Assembly (NCBI RefSeq): GCF_006491995.1
Contig: NZ_VHHP01000007.1
Coordinates: forward strand, 1-34,534
Direction: 5' to 3'
Length of the DNA: 34,534 nt
DNA from: Metamycoplasma neophronis
GTDB taxonomy: Bacteria; Bacillota_I; Bacilli_A; Mycoplasmatales; Metamycoplasmataceae
Positions 17,945-27,746 of this stretch are shown piece by piece; within the stretch, counting starts at the first letter, position 1; every line of letters begins with the position of its first letter. The notes beneath the pieces are model-generated. The model was not told the origin of the DNA. It saw only the letters and a list, made by a program, of their open reading frames with translations, and did no database searches. Made by a program: the position numbers and the translations under genes.

Positions 17945-18611
17945 GTTTTTTCCTTTCGATAATATCTTTACGATTTTTTAAGGTTTTTAAATATGCATTT
18001 TCTTCACGTCATTTACTGATTAAAGCATGATTTCCACTCAATAATATTTCAGGGACTTTTAAGCCTTTATATTCAGCAGGTCGAGTATATTGCGGATAAT
18101 CTAATAAGCCATCTCCTTCAAAACTTTCGTTTTGATGTGATCCTTTTTTAAGTACACCGGGAACTAATCTGGCAACTGCTTCTGCTACTGCCATAGCCGG
18201 AATTTCGCCGCCTGTTAAAATATAATCTCCAACTGAAAGTTCTTCATCGATAAAATGAATAACTCTTTCATCAAACCCTTCATAATGACCACACACTAGT
18301 GTAATTTCATCATATTTAGCTAAATCATGTGCTTTAGCTTGGTTGAATGTTTGACCTTGTGGGCTTAACAAGATTTTATGACTATTTGGAACGGTTTGTA
18401 ATGCCAAGTCGATTGGTTCAACCTGTAATAACATACCATCTCCACCGCCATAAACTTGGTCATCAACTTTTTGATGCTTTTCTTTTGAAAAATCTCTAAA
18501 GTTAATAATATTTACTTCTAGATGTCCTAGTTTAATTGCTTTACCAATTATGCTTTGAGTTACGAATGCTTCAAAATATTCAGGAAATAAGGTAAGAATA
18601 TTTATTTTCAT
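17934..18611 (-). CDS. trmD: tRNA (guanine-N1)-methyltransferase TrmD
   Basis: Methylates G37 next to the anticodon, preventing frameshifting; SPOUT fold, acts as a homodimer. 225 residues. The start [13 protein letters not shown] is typical. SAM-site motifs are [22 protein letters not shown] and the knot segment [15 protein letters not shown]. The loop YGGGDGM and Asp at VDDQVYGG are also present. A UGA-Trp near residue 201 allows the last 25 residues ([15 protein letters not shown]...) to be read. It overlaps rplS by 11 bases; rpsP lies 11 bases upstream. In many bacteria rimM sits between rpsP and trmD; it is absent here. Confidence 0.97.
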
Positions 18612-18622
18612 AAGAATGCTAT

Positions 18623-18880
18623 TTATTTTTTGCTAGCAACGTAGTCAGCGTAGAAGTTATCTTGTTTTAATAGAGTTCTAACAGTGTCAGTTGGTTTAGC
18701 ACCTTCATTTAAGTATTTAGTAACTAATTCTTTGTTTAAGTGTAGAGCTTTTGCATGAGGGTCATAGTGACCTAATTCTTCGATAAATCTTCCATCACGT
18801 GGGCTTCTTGCGTCTGAAGCAACGATTTTATATGTTGCGTGGAATTTTTTACCGGTTCTTTTTAATCTTAATTTAACCAT
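18623..18880 (-). CDS. rpsP: 30S ribosomal protein S16
   Basis: 85 residues, first gene of the operon. S16 is an assembly protein of the small subunit body. The conserved start [19 protein letters not shown], then [19 protein letters not shown] and the C-terminal [12 protein letters not shown] are all present. ATG at 18880 with RBS GAAAGGAAAAACC upstream. The promoter appears to be an extended -10 about 45 bases upstream. Confidence 0.98.
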   Translation of the reverse strand: MVKLRLKRTGKKFHATYKIVASDARSPRDGRFIEELGHYDPHAKALHLNKELVTKYLNEGAKPTDTVRTLLKQDNFYADYVASKK

Positions 18881-18925
18881 GGTTTTTCCTTTCTAAAAAA
18901 TGTGTTCGATTTAAAGAATAAATAT

Positions 18926-18934
18926 ATTTTAGCA
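18926..18934 (-). promoter_or_regulatory. Extended -10 promoter of rpsP operon
   Basis: Minus strand reads TGCTAAAAT (TG-N-TAAAAT), followed after about 7 bases by a plausible start. The leader is about 40 nt and ends in the rpsP RBS. A clear -35 is missing. Confidence 0.5.
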
Positions 18935-19010
18935 CAAAATTTGCTGTTAAGTAAAAATACTTGACACTTTTTTATTTTTGCGAAAAATACATACGAATTA
19001 ATAATTATAT

Positions 19011-19016
19011 TAAAAT
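19011..19016 (+). promoter_or_regulatory. -10 box of cdd, leaderless
   Basis: TAAAAT ends 8 bases before the ATG at 19025 and there is no Shine-Dalgarno sequence. TTGACA at 18961-18966 is too far away (44 bases between boxes) to be its -35. Confidence 0.4.
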
Positions 19017-19024
19017 TATTATGT

Positions 19025-19420
19025 ATGAAAATAACAGAATTAAAAGAAAAATTAAAATTTGCACAAGGTATTTATTCAGGCGTTAAAGTCGCATCTTGTG
19101 CTGTCGATAAAGATGGACGTGAATTTTTCGGAGTTAATTGTGAAAATGCGGCTTATCCTAGCGGTTTATGTGCCGAAAGATCAGCTTTATTTGGAAGCGT
19201 AGTGCATGGTTCGCATATTGGCGAATTTAAAGAAATTCACATCATTAGCAATTTAAATAAAGTTTTATATCCTTGCGGCGCATGTTTGCAAGTTATTACC
19301 CAATTTTTAAAACGTGATGCAAAGGTATATTTATATAATTACGATTTAAGTGAAACAAAAGAATATTTCTTATATGAAGTGTTTCCGTTTGGCGTCCGTG
19401 ACGAAGATATTAAAAATTAA
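19025..19420 (+). CDS. cdd: Cytidine deaminase
   Basis: Hydrolytic deamination of cytidine and deoxycytidine to uridine forms in pyrimidine salvage; a zinc enzyme, tetrameric in this size class. 131 residues. Zinc ligands Cys49, Cys84 and Cys87 (CAERSA and PCGAC), with Glu51 as proton shuttle. KVASCAVDKDGREFFGVNCENAAYP-type segment covers the substrate pocket (Asn at GVNCEN). The start at 19025 is used because an overlapping ATG at 19021 is in another frame. It complements the dCMP deaminase at 1762-2307. A strong hairpin follows. Confidence 0.95.
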   Translation: MKITELKEKLKFAQGIYSGVKVASCAVDKDGREFFGVNCENAAYPSGLCAERSALFGSVVHGSHIGEFKEIHIISNLNKVLYPCGACLQVITQFLKRDAKVYLYNYDLSETKEYFLYEVFPFGVRDEDIKN

Positions 19421-19454
19421 TAAGCATAATTTAAAATTTTATTAACAAAAATTG

Positions 19455-19486
19455 AAAAAAGAAGGTAAAACTTCTTTTTTCTTTTT
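19455..19486 (+). terminator. Terminator of cdd
   Basis: Perfect 10-bp stem AAAAAAGAAG/CTTCTTTTTT (19455-19464, 19471-19480). It resembles the rRNA terminator at 151, and both are followed by the same 17-bp sequence. Confidence 0.8.
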
Positions 19487-19498
19487 AAAATAAGCAAG
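19482..19498. repeat. 17-bp repeat shared with base 183
   Basis: TTTTTAAAATAAGCAAG occurs identically here and at 183-199, in each case right behind a GAAG/CTTC terminator hairpin. No other copy was noticed in the window. Confidence 0.55.
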
Positions 19499-19537
19499 AA
19501 TTTTAATTACGCGGATATTATAAACCAGACTCAATTT

Positions 19538-19618
19538 GTATAAAATGTAAAAAAATGGCTATTTTTATACATAAAATAAATATAATTACGTGAAAAATAT
19601 TTGCAAAAAAGTTATAAT
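19538..19618 (+). promoter_or_regulatory. Candidate operator and promoter of the first HTH-ImmA gene
   Basis: GTATAAAA (19538-19545) and TTTTATAC (19563-19570) form an inverted repeat with a 17-base spacer, upstream of a TATAAT -10 at 19613-19618. The gene product is an HTH protein, so autoregulation through this repeat is plausible but only inferred. Confidence 0.35.
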
Positions 19619-19653
19619 TTTTAATGTAAAGATTAAATAATGAAAGAGGTTAT

Positions 19654-20736
19654 ATGGCTGAGCAACACATTTGCGATATGCGACACATCAAAGTTCATGG
19701 AGATGACTTTACTGAAGAAATCCAATACTATTTAGATAAATTTGGAATGACTCAAAAAGAATTGGCATTACGTTTGGGTTTGAGCATTAAACATATTAAC
19801 TCAATTATGAATAATGAAGTTAATGACGTTAGCGTTGGTGTTATTGAATCCCTAGAATATGCATTTCATTTAGAAACCGGGACTTTAACTGAGGTTTATC
19901 ATATTTATAGCAATATGAAAGAGACGACGACAAATAAAAATATTGAAAACGAATTGATCAAATATGGAGCAAATTTCTTATCATGTCATCCTGAATTAGC
20001 GATGGCTGCCAATATTAATATGAAACCAAATACCCCCCTTCATATTAAATTAATGATGTTAAAAAGATTTTATGGCGTAGCAGAATTATCATACTATGAT
20101 AAATATTTACGCGAAAATGTTTTGGCAGATGAATATACATATGAAAATCCTAATAGTAAAATTTGAATTAGATTTTGCGAATTATTAGCAGTGGGAAGCA
20201 ATAATTTTACTTCATTAGGAACTTTCAGAAAATCAATGTTTGAACCAATTTTTAAAAAAATATTAAACATTATTGGTAATGAAAATATTGTGTTTGAAGA
20301 AAAAATTAAACTTATTAAAAAGAGCTTAATGAGCAAAGGGATTGTGCTTGTTACTATGCCATTCATTGAAAATAGTTTAATTAGAGCGATATCACTAAGA
20401 AAGGGTGCAAAAAGATATATTTTTCTTTCAGATATGTCACACTCTGAAGGACACATTTTCTTTAGCTTATTGCACGAAGTTGTACACTGCTATTTCCCTG
20501 ATTTAAGAGAAAATGAAATTGATAGCAAGGTTATAAATGAATATCATGAATGAGAAAAAAATAGCTCATCAAATTATAAGGCGGTTTATGATGCAATTAT
20601 TTCATATGAACAATGCCGCATTGTAAAAGAAAGAAATAGCAATATTGACACAACTTATATTTGAACAACTTTAAGAGAAAAATACCCATATGTTTCTTTT
20701 GAAGAAGCAGAATTACCTTCTCCAATGGATAAATAA
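19654..20736 (+). CDS. XRE-type HTH / ImmA-IrrE metallopeptidase fusion protein (copy 1)
   Basis: 360 residues. An N-terminal DNA-binding helix-turn-helix (about 31-56, GMTQKELALRLGLSIKHIN) is followed by a helical linker (about 70-240). A C-terminal zinc-peptidase segment then carries SLLHEVVHC, where His274, Glu275 and His278 form HExxH. ImmA/IrrE peptidases cleave a repressor to switch on an element or stress regulon. Many fused versions sit beside toxin or defence genes. Copy 2 (32863-33969) shares the whole layout, including YAFHLETGTL-like and HPELAM segments. UGA-Trp codons near 20164, 20551 and 20662 keep it open. RBS GAAAGAGG. Unlike copy 2 it is not followed by a nuclease: a terminator follows at once. 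Confidence 0.88.
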
Positions 20737-20786
20737 AAATCGCTATTAAGCGATTTTAATGGTCAGTAAATAACTGGCCTTTTTTA
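20736..20786. terminator. Double-hairpin bidirectional terminator
   Basis: Hairpin 1: AAAATCGCT/AGCGATTTT (20736-20744, 20749-20757), perfect 9 bp. Hairpin 2: GGTCAGT/ACTGGCC (20761-20767, 20773-20779) followed by TTTTTT on the plus strand. On the minus strand hairpin 1 is followed by TTTTTATTTATCC. Each hairpin thus carries the T-tract for one direction. Confidence 0.85.
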
Positions 20787-21404
20787 TTCATCAGATTCGA
20801 CTAATATTTTTTTAGTGCCTTCACTTGCCATAACACCATTAGTAATTCGGTCAGGACATCTAACGTCGGCATAAATCATCGGGGTTTGTCCTTCTAATCT
20901 CAAAGTATAATAAACCGGGTGACCAAAAAATTGGGTACGTCAGTTACTAAAGACAAAATATTTATTAAATTCCTGGTTTTCTGTAATCGTTGTAAATTGA
21001 CTAGATTTATCGGCTTCGGTTTTGATCCCATTATAATATTCAGTAATTAAATTTTCAAATGCTTTTTTGGCAGCAAATTTATCAGCTTCTCCTGCTTCGG
21101 TGTATTTAAATGATAAAATATCGAAAATGCTTGAAAGCTGTGAAGAATCTAATATTCCGCTTACCTTATCATTAAAATTAATGCTATTATCGTTATCATT
21201 ACCTGTGTTAATTGAAGAGCTTGGGTTTGTATTATTATCACTTTCGTTGTTTGGGTAACTTTTTTTATTATTTTGATCAGTTGTTTCTTTTTCTTCTGAT
21301 GTTTTATTGTTGTCGTTCGGTTGCATACAACTAATTGCTAACGGAGCGATAGCTATAGATGGTATCAAAGAAAATAGTCAATACATTTTTTTAGTTTTTT
21401 TCAT
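20784..21404 (-). CDS. Small lipoprotein, family member C
   Basis: 206 residues. Signal peptide MKKTKKMYWLFSL... ends in APLAISC. A Ser/Asn/Glu-rich low-complexity spacer (about 27-75) is followed by a folded part beginning SGILDSSQLSSIFDIL and containing NQEFNKYFVF. The same two landmarks (SSSQL-like and NxEFxKYF) occur in the two upstream genes. The C-terminal part after VFSNW has its own sequence ending SEGTKKILVESDE. I start at 21404 because the earlier in-frame ATG gives the full signal peptide, with UGA-Trp in MYWLF. Ten bases separate it from the gene before it. Last gene of a five-gene operon. Surface exposure is expected; function unknown. Confidence 0.85.
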
Positions 21405-21414
21405 ATATTACCTT

Positions 21415-21942
21415 CTAAAAATTAGTTTCTAATATAATTATACCCACATCTTCAACATAGTGATGATTATTTATCATTCGATCAAGACAAATGATGCGGT
21501 ATTTTAATACAATTTGATTTTTTTCATTTATTAAAAACTTATATTCAATAAGGTGTTTATTAGATTGAAGTTTCGGAATTTGTAAATCGAAATATTTTTT
21601 AAATTCATTATCTTCGATTATTTTTTGATGTTGCAAATAATCCTCATTTTCAATTTTATGTTTGAAAATATCAATCAGTGTTTGGGGATCAATATTTTCA
21701 TATTCAGCCTTAAGTTTAAAATTGAATAAGTCTGCTATAGTTTTTAATTGACTTGTCGAAAGATTGTTAGCTTCATTTTTGATGTTGGGATCAAAAACTA
21801 AATTGTGACATGCACAATAGGCACTCGTTACTTCGTTTTTATTTACTTTTACATCACATGAAATCAGCGCGCTCATTGGTAAAACTACGATAGATAATAA
21901 TCCAAGTGATGTAAGTCATTTCAGTTTTTTATTATTTTTCAT
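21415..21942 (-). CDS. Small lipoprotein, family member B
   Basis: 175 residues. Signal peptide MKNNKKLKWLTSLGLL... ends in the lipobox SALISC (Cys about 29). The folded part has LSTSQLKTIADLF, DNEFKKYFDLQIP and a C-terminal strand segment KYRIICLDR. It is clearly the closest relative of member A (which has VVICIDR). The start at 21942 follows the stop of member A by one base, so translation is coupled. UGA-Trp in KWLTS. A Cys-rich patch (YCACHN) follows the mature N-terminus and is not found in the other two. Function unknown. Confidence 0.85.
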
Positions 21943-21943
21943 A

Positions 21944-22414
21944 TTATTCTAATACAATATCGCCTCTGGATTCTTCTTGATTGTTTCTGTCGATACATAT
22001 AACCACGTAATGACATTCAATTTGTTTAGTGGTTTCATTAACTTCGAAAGATATATTGATTTTATGACTTATACTAATTTTGCTAATATCAGGCATATTA
22101 AAATCAAAATATTTTCTAAATTCCGGATTGTTTTGAATGTAAAAAGCTGGATATCTTTCGTCTTTATATTTTTTATTTAAAGATTTAATAACATCGATTA
22201 ATTGAGCATCGGTTTCATTTAGCGCAGCTTCTGTTTTAGTAAAAACAAAACCATTTTTTATTTCTTGTAATTGACTGCTACTTAATCAAATGCCGCTTTT
22301 ATCATTATTATTATCATCGTAATTGCCTTCATTATTACATGCAATTACAATCGGCGCTATAGCAAGAGGCGCCAAAACTGAAGCAGACAGTAATAAATGT
22401 TTGATTTTTTTCAT
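21944..22414 (-). CDS. Small lipoprotein, family member A
   Basis: 156 residues. Signal peptide MKKIKHLLLSASVLAPLAIA ends PIVIAC (Cys about 26), then an Asn/Asp-rich spacer (about 27-40) and a folded part with SGIWLSSSQLQEI, NPEFRKYFDFNMP and the C-terminal HYVVICIDR. Starting at 22414 gives the standard signal peptide; a strong RBS (AGAAAGGAAAAG) precedes it. It lies 11 bases after the stop of the OppA-like gene and one base before member B. Paralogous with B and C. Role unknown, presumably on the cell surface. Confidence 0.85.
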
Positions 22415-22425
22415 ACTTTTCCTTT

Positions 22426-24858
22426 CTATTTAATTTTGATATCTTGTCAATAATTTAATCCATCGTATGTTATTGGTTTTTCAATATGTTTTTGATAAAT
22501 AACTTTATAAAAACTCGAGCTGTTAACAACATTTGATAATGATACGGTATAAGATGTTAAATTATTTATTTGGTTTATAAGTTGGACTTGTCTAAATAAT
22601 GATAAATCTTTTGCATAATTTGAAACTAAATTTTCTATTAAATTTTGATTTTCAAATATGTATTTATTTAAATCTTGATATTTTTTTTGGCTAATGTTGA
22701 TATTATGAGATTTTAAATAAGCCAATAAATCACTTATTTCATTATAAGGATTTTGACCAACAAAATTATATGATGCAATTTGGTTTGCTAAATATAATAA
22801 ATTTGAAGTTGGCAAACTAAATTCTTTGGCAATGAAAGCTTCGGTATTTGATCTTAATAAACTGAATTTATTTTCCTTATATATTGAACGATTTTTTTGA
22901 AAATATTCTTGATATAACTCAACATTATTAATCAAGACAATTTTAGCCCTTAAACGTGGTGAAATTTCTAAAAATATTTGCGGTATTTTATTAATTAGAT
23001 TTAAGTGTTCTAAATTTAAAGCATTAGATTCTATCGGAATATCAAATTCAATATCTTGATGTGAATTAGACTGTGAATAAAATTCATCAATAATTAGTTT
23101 TAATTCGTTTTTAATAATTTCAAAATTGTATGCTTTTAATTTCGAAAGTAAGTTAACGTTTTCAATTTGATTAGCAAACTCTTTATTTTTGAATTGATAT
23201 TCGTTTGCATAAAATCCAAGTCCATTAGTTTCGTTTTTCAAAATAATTGGTTGCGAAATCGGAATAATTGCGTCTTTAATGCTATTATAATTTTCACCTT
23301 CGTTTTTAGCTGAAAATGCAATATCAAGTGGAGCTTGAGATAATCAAATATCGCGATTAGATTGAATAAACGCATATTGGTTTATAACATTATTAATTAA
23401 AGATGCAAAACGCATATTTTTAGGTTGGTTTAATGCGGTTATATTGGCTTTTTCATTTAATTGATTTTCCGGCATGCCATAATATAATTTTGCAAAATTA
23501 TCATTGAAATAATGTTTGTTTGCCAGCGGCAAGTAATTATTAATGATTTTATTGTGAGCAAAATACTTTTCAACGTTTCGATTATAACTAATGTTATATC
23601 TATTATATTTTTTTAATAAATCTTGTTGTTCATTTAAACTCAAGTCATTAAATTTTAAATCAGAAACAATATTTTGTAAAAAAGCATTATACATTTGCAT
23701 ACCAAAAGTACTTTTAGCAAGCGGCAAATTGTTGTATAAAATATTAATTTCATTCAAACGTTTGCCTGATGGTGTATATTGTTTATTTAATTTTAAAACT
23801 GTTTCACTATTATCATTTTTAGCAATGTAATAATATGAAGCATATTGCATTTTATCAAATGATTTTCCGTATTCTTTTAGTCAATTTAAGCTTTGACTTA
23901 GATTAAATTTTTGGCTGATGTATTGATATGGTAAGGCATCAATATAATTGCTTTGTAAAAAGAAATTGTAAAAGAAATCGCTTAAATCAATAAATGCGTC
24001 ATTAACAGTTTTAAAAATTAATTTATCTTGGTTAAAATCAAATAATGCTTTGGTGTCAATTTGATAATCATTTAATAATTTAATAAGATCAAAATTATTA
24101 GTTTTATCATCAATGAATTCAAATGTTTTTTCGTCATATTGAATATTATTTTTTTGAGCATATGATTTTCTAAATTCTTTATTTAATAAAGCTGATTTTA
24201 ATAAACCTAAGCGAAAATCATTTACTGAAACAAATTGATTTTGTGATTTGCCTTGTGCGTTTACTCATTGACTTTTTTGGTCATTAATATCAATCACTAA
24301 CTGATTTGTATTTTTTAAAGACTTTAAAAATTGGTCTGAATTAATTGATTTTTTATTAGATGATGGCGTAAATAAATAAGGTGAATTAAATCCATTTCCT
24401 TTGTCGGGTTTAGGATAAAATGTATATTCATCTTTTTCTTTGGGATTTGAAAAGTCAACTCTCATTGTTGAGTCTTTATTGAATTCGAGATTATCAATTT
24501 CATTTGATTGATTTTTAGAGTAAATTGTGATATTTTTAGCATACTCAAATTTGTATTTTATTAGTGTTGGTTTAATAATGATATTGTCACGGAAATCAAT
24601 AATAGGTTGGTTTGATGTTTCTAATCTAAATAATTTGGCTCCGGTTGCTAAATTGATAGTTTGTAAATTTTCATCAAGATAATTTGGCATTAAATAAGCA
24701 AAATCGCCAAATGAATTGGCAATGTTTAAATGCATTTTATAAAGACTTTTATCTTTATTGTAATTTACTCTTTGACAGCTAATTGCTAATGTTGTGATTG
24801 GAATACCTGCCGCTAATGTAATCCCTCATAATAGCGATTTTTTAGTTTTAAACGGCAT
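22426..24858 (-). CDS. OppA-like substrate-binding lipoprotein
   Basis: 810 residues in one frame with UGA as Trp; I checked the gaps and found no TAA/TAG. The signal peptide MPFKTKKSLLWG... ends LAISC (Cys about 28). The segment KMQYASYYYIAKNDNSETVL followed by a KLNKQY run matches the SBP_bac_5 pattern of a tyrosine-rich strand and a xLxxNxxY turn. SVNDFRLGLLKSALL resembles the TAxDFxxxxxR helix of OppA. The rest aligns only in broad terms. Oligopeptide binding is the usual role for this family; here the neighbours are a metal transporter and small lipoproteins, so the ligand is open. It overlaps the ZIP-like gene by 11 bases (ATG inside its C-terminal His-Ala-Val codons), pointing to coupled expression. 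Confidence 0.65.
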
Positions 24859-25786
24859 GACTGTGGAAACACAAGAGTATTAGCGTAAAGACAATTGCGG
24901 CGGCAAATATCGCAAATGTCGTATACAACACTTTTGCTTTTTGGTTTCGTACGTGAATAAATTCTGGTATCAATTCAAACACGGACATAAAAACAATAAT
25001 TGAACCTCCCATTGCTAATAATGAAGGTAATAATCAGCCTGCTTTATCAAGTTGTGGACCCAAGAATGCCCCTAAGAACATAAATGGAATAATTAATAAG
25101 AATGTTAAGAAATTATATAAAATTGCTTTTCATTTCTTTTCGCCGTATTGAATTTGACGATAATATACAATAATTACTTCTAATAAAATATGAATGTTGA
25201 ATGTTACAATCAATGGAATGTTAGCCCGATATCCGGTATTACCTAAGGTTAAGGCAAAAACACTATAACCTAAATATAAACCATCGATGATTCTGTGGCT
25301 CATCAACATAATGATTGCCATTCAAGCCGCTTTTGGGTTATCAAAGTCTTTAAAAGAAATTAGGTGATCCGAGTGATTGTGCGCTTCATGGTTTTGGTGG
25401 AATTTAATTTTTTTAGTTCTAACGAAAATATATCTTCCTAATATAACAACAAATAAGCCTATTGCGGCGCTTAATCCAATTAATAATGCCATTCACCATG
25501 GCAAGGAACTTTCTGAAATTTTTTGTTTTCCGACGAGTTCGTGAAAAAACATATTTGAACGATTAAAAGCTTCTCTTATGAAGCCAACAGAACCTATCAT
25601 AAGGAACATACCAGTAGAAAAGGCATATAGATAAATTGTCTTACGTTCTGTTGCTTTAATTTTAAATAACGAAAGCACACCTAAAATTATTGTTGGCGCA
25701 CCCAATAAAATGACGATGTATATTAGTAAATTAACTAATATAGCCAAGTATAAATTGTAATTAAAACTACTAATTGGTATGAACAT
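24848..25786 (-). CDS. ZIP-family-like divalent metal transporter
   Basis: 312 residues, mostly hydrophobic with about eight membrane helices. The two central helices carry ZIP-like metal ligands: HRIIDG in TM4 (family HNxPEG) and HILLEV in TM5 (family HExPHE). A cytosolic loop before them is His-rich (FHQNHEAHNHSDH). The C-terminus ends FHSHAV. ZIP proteins import zinc, iron or manganese into the cytosol. UGA-Trp codons are spread through the gene. The start MFIPISSFNYNL has GGAAG upstream, and a TATAAT -10 lies at 25808-25813. It is the first gene of the operon, divergent from the lipoprotein at 25866. I am fairly sure of the family; the metal is unknown. Confidence 0.82.
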
Positions 25787-25807
25787 GGACTTCCTTTCTA
25801 TTTAAGT

Positions 25808-25860
25808 ATTATACAATAATTTTTTAATCGCATCACAATAAAAAATGGTAAAATTATAAT
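25808..25860. promoter_or_regulatory. Divergent promoters of the ZIP operon and lipoprotein operon
   Basis: Minus: TATAAT at 25808-25813 for the ZIP-like gene. Plus: TGgTAAAAT (25846-25854) and TATAAT (25855-25860) directly before the ATG at 25866, which has no Shine-Dalgarno sequence and so is nearly leaderless. Confidence 0.5.
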
Positions 25861-25865
25861 AAATT

Positions 25866-27746
25866 ATGAAAAAAAACTATATTCCCAAGTCAATATTATT
25901 TGCTACTTCATTAATTACTGTGCCGGTTGTTGCGGTTTCGTGTCAGATACAAAAAAGCGAACGACAATCGACTTTTTTAGATATAAATAAGGTATCTAGA
26001 GTCTTTTTACACCGTTTAAGTTTAGGGCAAATCGCCTCATTACATAACAGCCAAAAAATATTTTATTATTATAATGAAAAAGATGAAAAAAAATACTTTG
26101 ATAATGCAATAGTTGAAGATGATAAATTATACTTGATAAAAGACCAGCAAAAAGAACTATATAAATTTGATTTTCCCTACCAACCTAGTTGAAAACAATT
26201 TATTAGTAAATTTAATAATGTTAACATTGAAAAAAGCGCTGAGTCGATGGATATTAATAGTTTTTTAAATCAATTTACGTTCGATGAAATTGATACTGCC
26301 AATGGGTTTAATGATGAATGATTTACTATTTTATCAGAAGTCAACAAACACGATTATAACCGTGTGGGTGATCCGTATTTTGCTGATATGCAAACAATCA
26401 TTTTTAGATTAATCCAAGACGAAGCCTTAAATTATTCAACAATGAACCGTCGTTATATGGTTAATAAAGATGGCAAGCAAGTGTTATTTGATAATTTATT
26501 TCAAACTCAATATATTCAAGCTTCGGCATGATTGAGTAAAGAACATAAAGCGCAAAGAGATAATTTTGAAAGTATTTTATTACTTTATTTAAATCGTTTT
26601 AATGTAAATGTCGGAAAAATTGAAATTGATTGAGACAATGCTAAAATTAAAAAATCATATTCAGGAGCTTCTGATTATGTCGAATTCAAAATCAAAGATA
26701 TTAAAGACATGCATGGCAATTCAATAATGGACCAAAATAAAAAAGATGTCACTTACTACATTAATAATTTTAGAACTTATGCAACTGACCAAAAATTTGG
26801 AGTTGGTATTCAAGGTCTCGAGGAAACAATGCCTTTGTTTACTGATTATATACCTAACCCGCTTTTATATATGAATGGTGGCAAATATTTAAATATCGTT
26901 GATAATATTAATTACTTTATTAAAGGAGCAACATCATTTGATTATTGAAATGCCAAAGGATTAATATATTTATTTGAAAAATTCAAAGACAAATTTTTCT
27001 ACATTAAAGTTCCTGAATATAAACAAGCAGAAGATAAAGCATATGAAATAATTGATTTTAAATTTACTCCATATTTTAATACTGCCCAATTGATTAAGGC
27101 TATTGTGAGAGTATATAAACATGATGGTAGCTCGAAAGATTATGTATGAATTAGTTCTAATTTTGATGATCACGGCCACAGATTGAAAGGTATGATTACT
27201 AAAAACGTTGGTGTAAATGACGTTGAAGTTCCTGATATTTATAGTTTTAATCCAAATCTTAAACCTATTTCGGCCGGAATAAAATTAAATGATTTTTTAG
27301 ACTATCAAAATCCTAATTCCGCATTTAATGTATTGTTAGAACGTGCAGGGGCCAAACTTGAAAATTTATTTTCATATTGAAATAATGATAGTCGCAGTAA
27401 TTATGAACCGGCGTTATTAAATGATTCATCATTCCAAGTTAAAATATTGAATTCATATATCAATAATTATTTATTAGCTTATGAACTGGAAAATAAAGCT
27501 GGTGTTACGATGAGTGGGGTTAAAAGAATTGATATTAAAGTTCTTCCGAACGATAAATCTTTAGGCCAAGCTTATTTAAGGCTTGATTTTAAAGCTTTTG
27601 CAAATGATCGTGATTTCGATTTTGAAAATAAAGATGAAAAAACATTAAAATCAGTTTATTTATATTGAAATGGATTCCGCGGATATGATAAATCAAAAAC
27701 TTCTAATTTATTTACAATAGACAAAATTGTTGAAGGGGGTGAATAA
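25866..27746 (+). CDS. Large surface lipoprotein, unrecognised family
   Basis: 626 residues. Signal peptide MKKNYIPKSILFATSLITVP ends VAVSC (Cys about 27). The mature part is a mixed folded protein rich in aromatic residues (IPNPLLYMNGGKYLNIVD, FEKFKDKFFYIKVPEY), with no domain I can name. It has at least seven UGA-Trp codons. From memory it resembles lipoproteins annotated in mycoplasma databases as aromatic-rich surface proteins, but I am not certain. Its stop overlaps the start of the next lipoprotein (TAATG), so the two are translationally coupled. The promoter region is shared divergently with the ZIP-like gene. Function unknown. Confidence 0.85.

Noticed and set aside
18961..18979. TTGACACTTTTTT as a -35 box, also seen at 32622
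   Set aside because: The spacing to any -10 box is wrong at both sites; the similarity may be due to T-rich composition.
20094..20456. Minus-strand open frame within HTH-ImmA copy 1
   Set aside because: Shadow of the coding strand; no RBS and the frame has no recognisable domain.
21977..22180. Plus-strand open frame opposite lipoprotein A
   Set aside because: Antisense of the lipoprotein gene with the better signal peptide, RBS and paralogues.
26970..27179. Minus-strand open frame within the large lipoprotein at 25866
   Set aside because: Shadow of the coding strand, no start signals.
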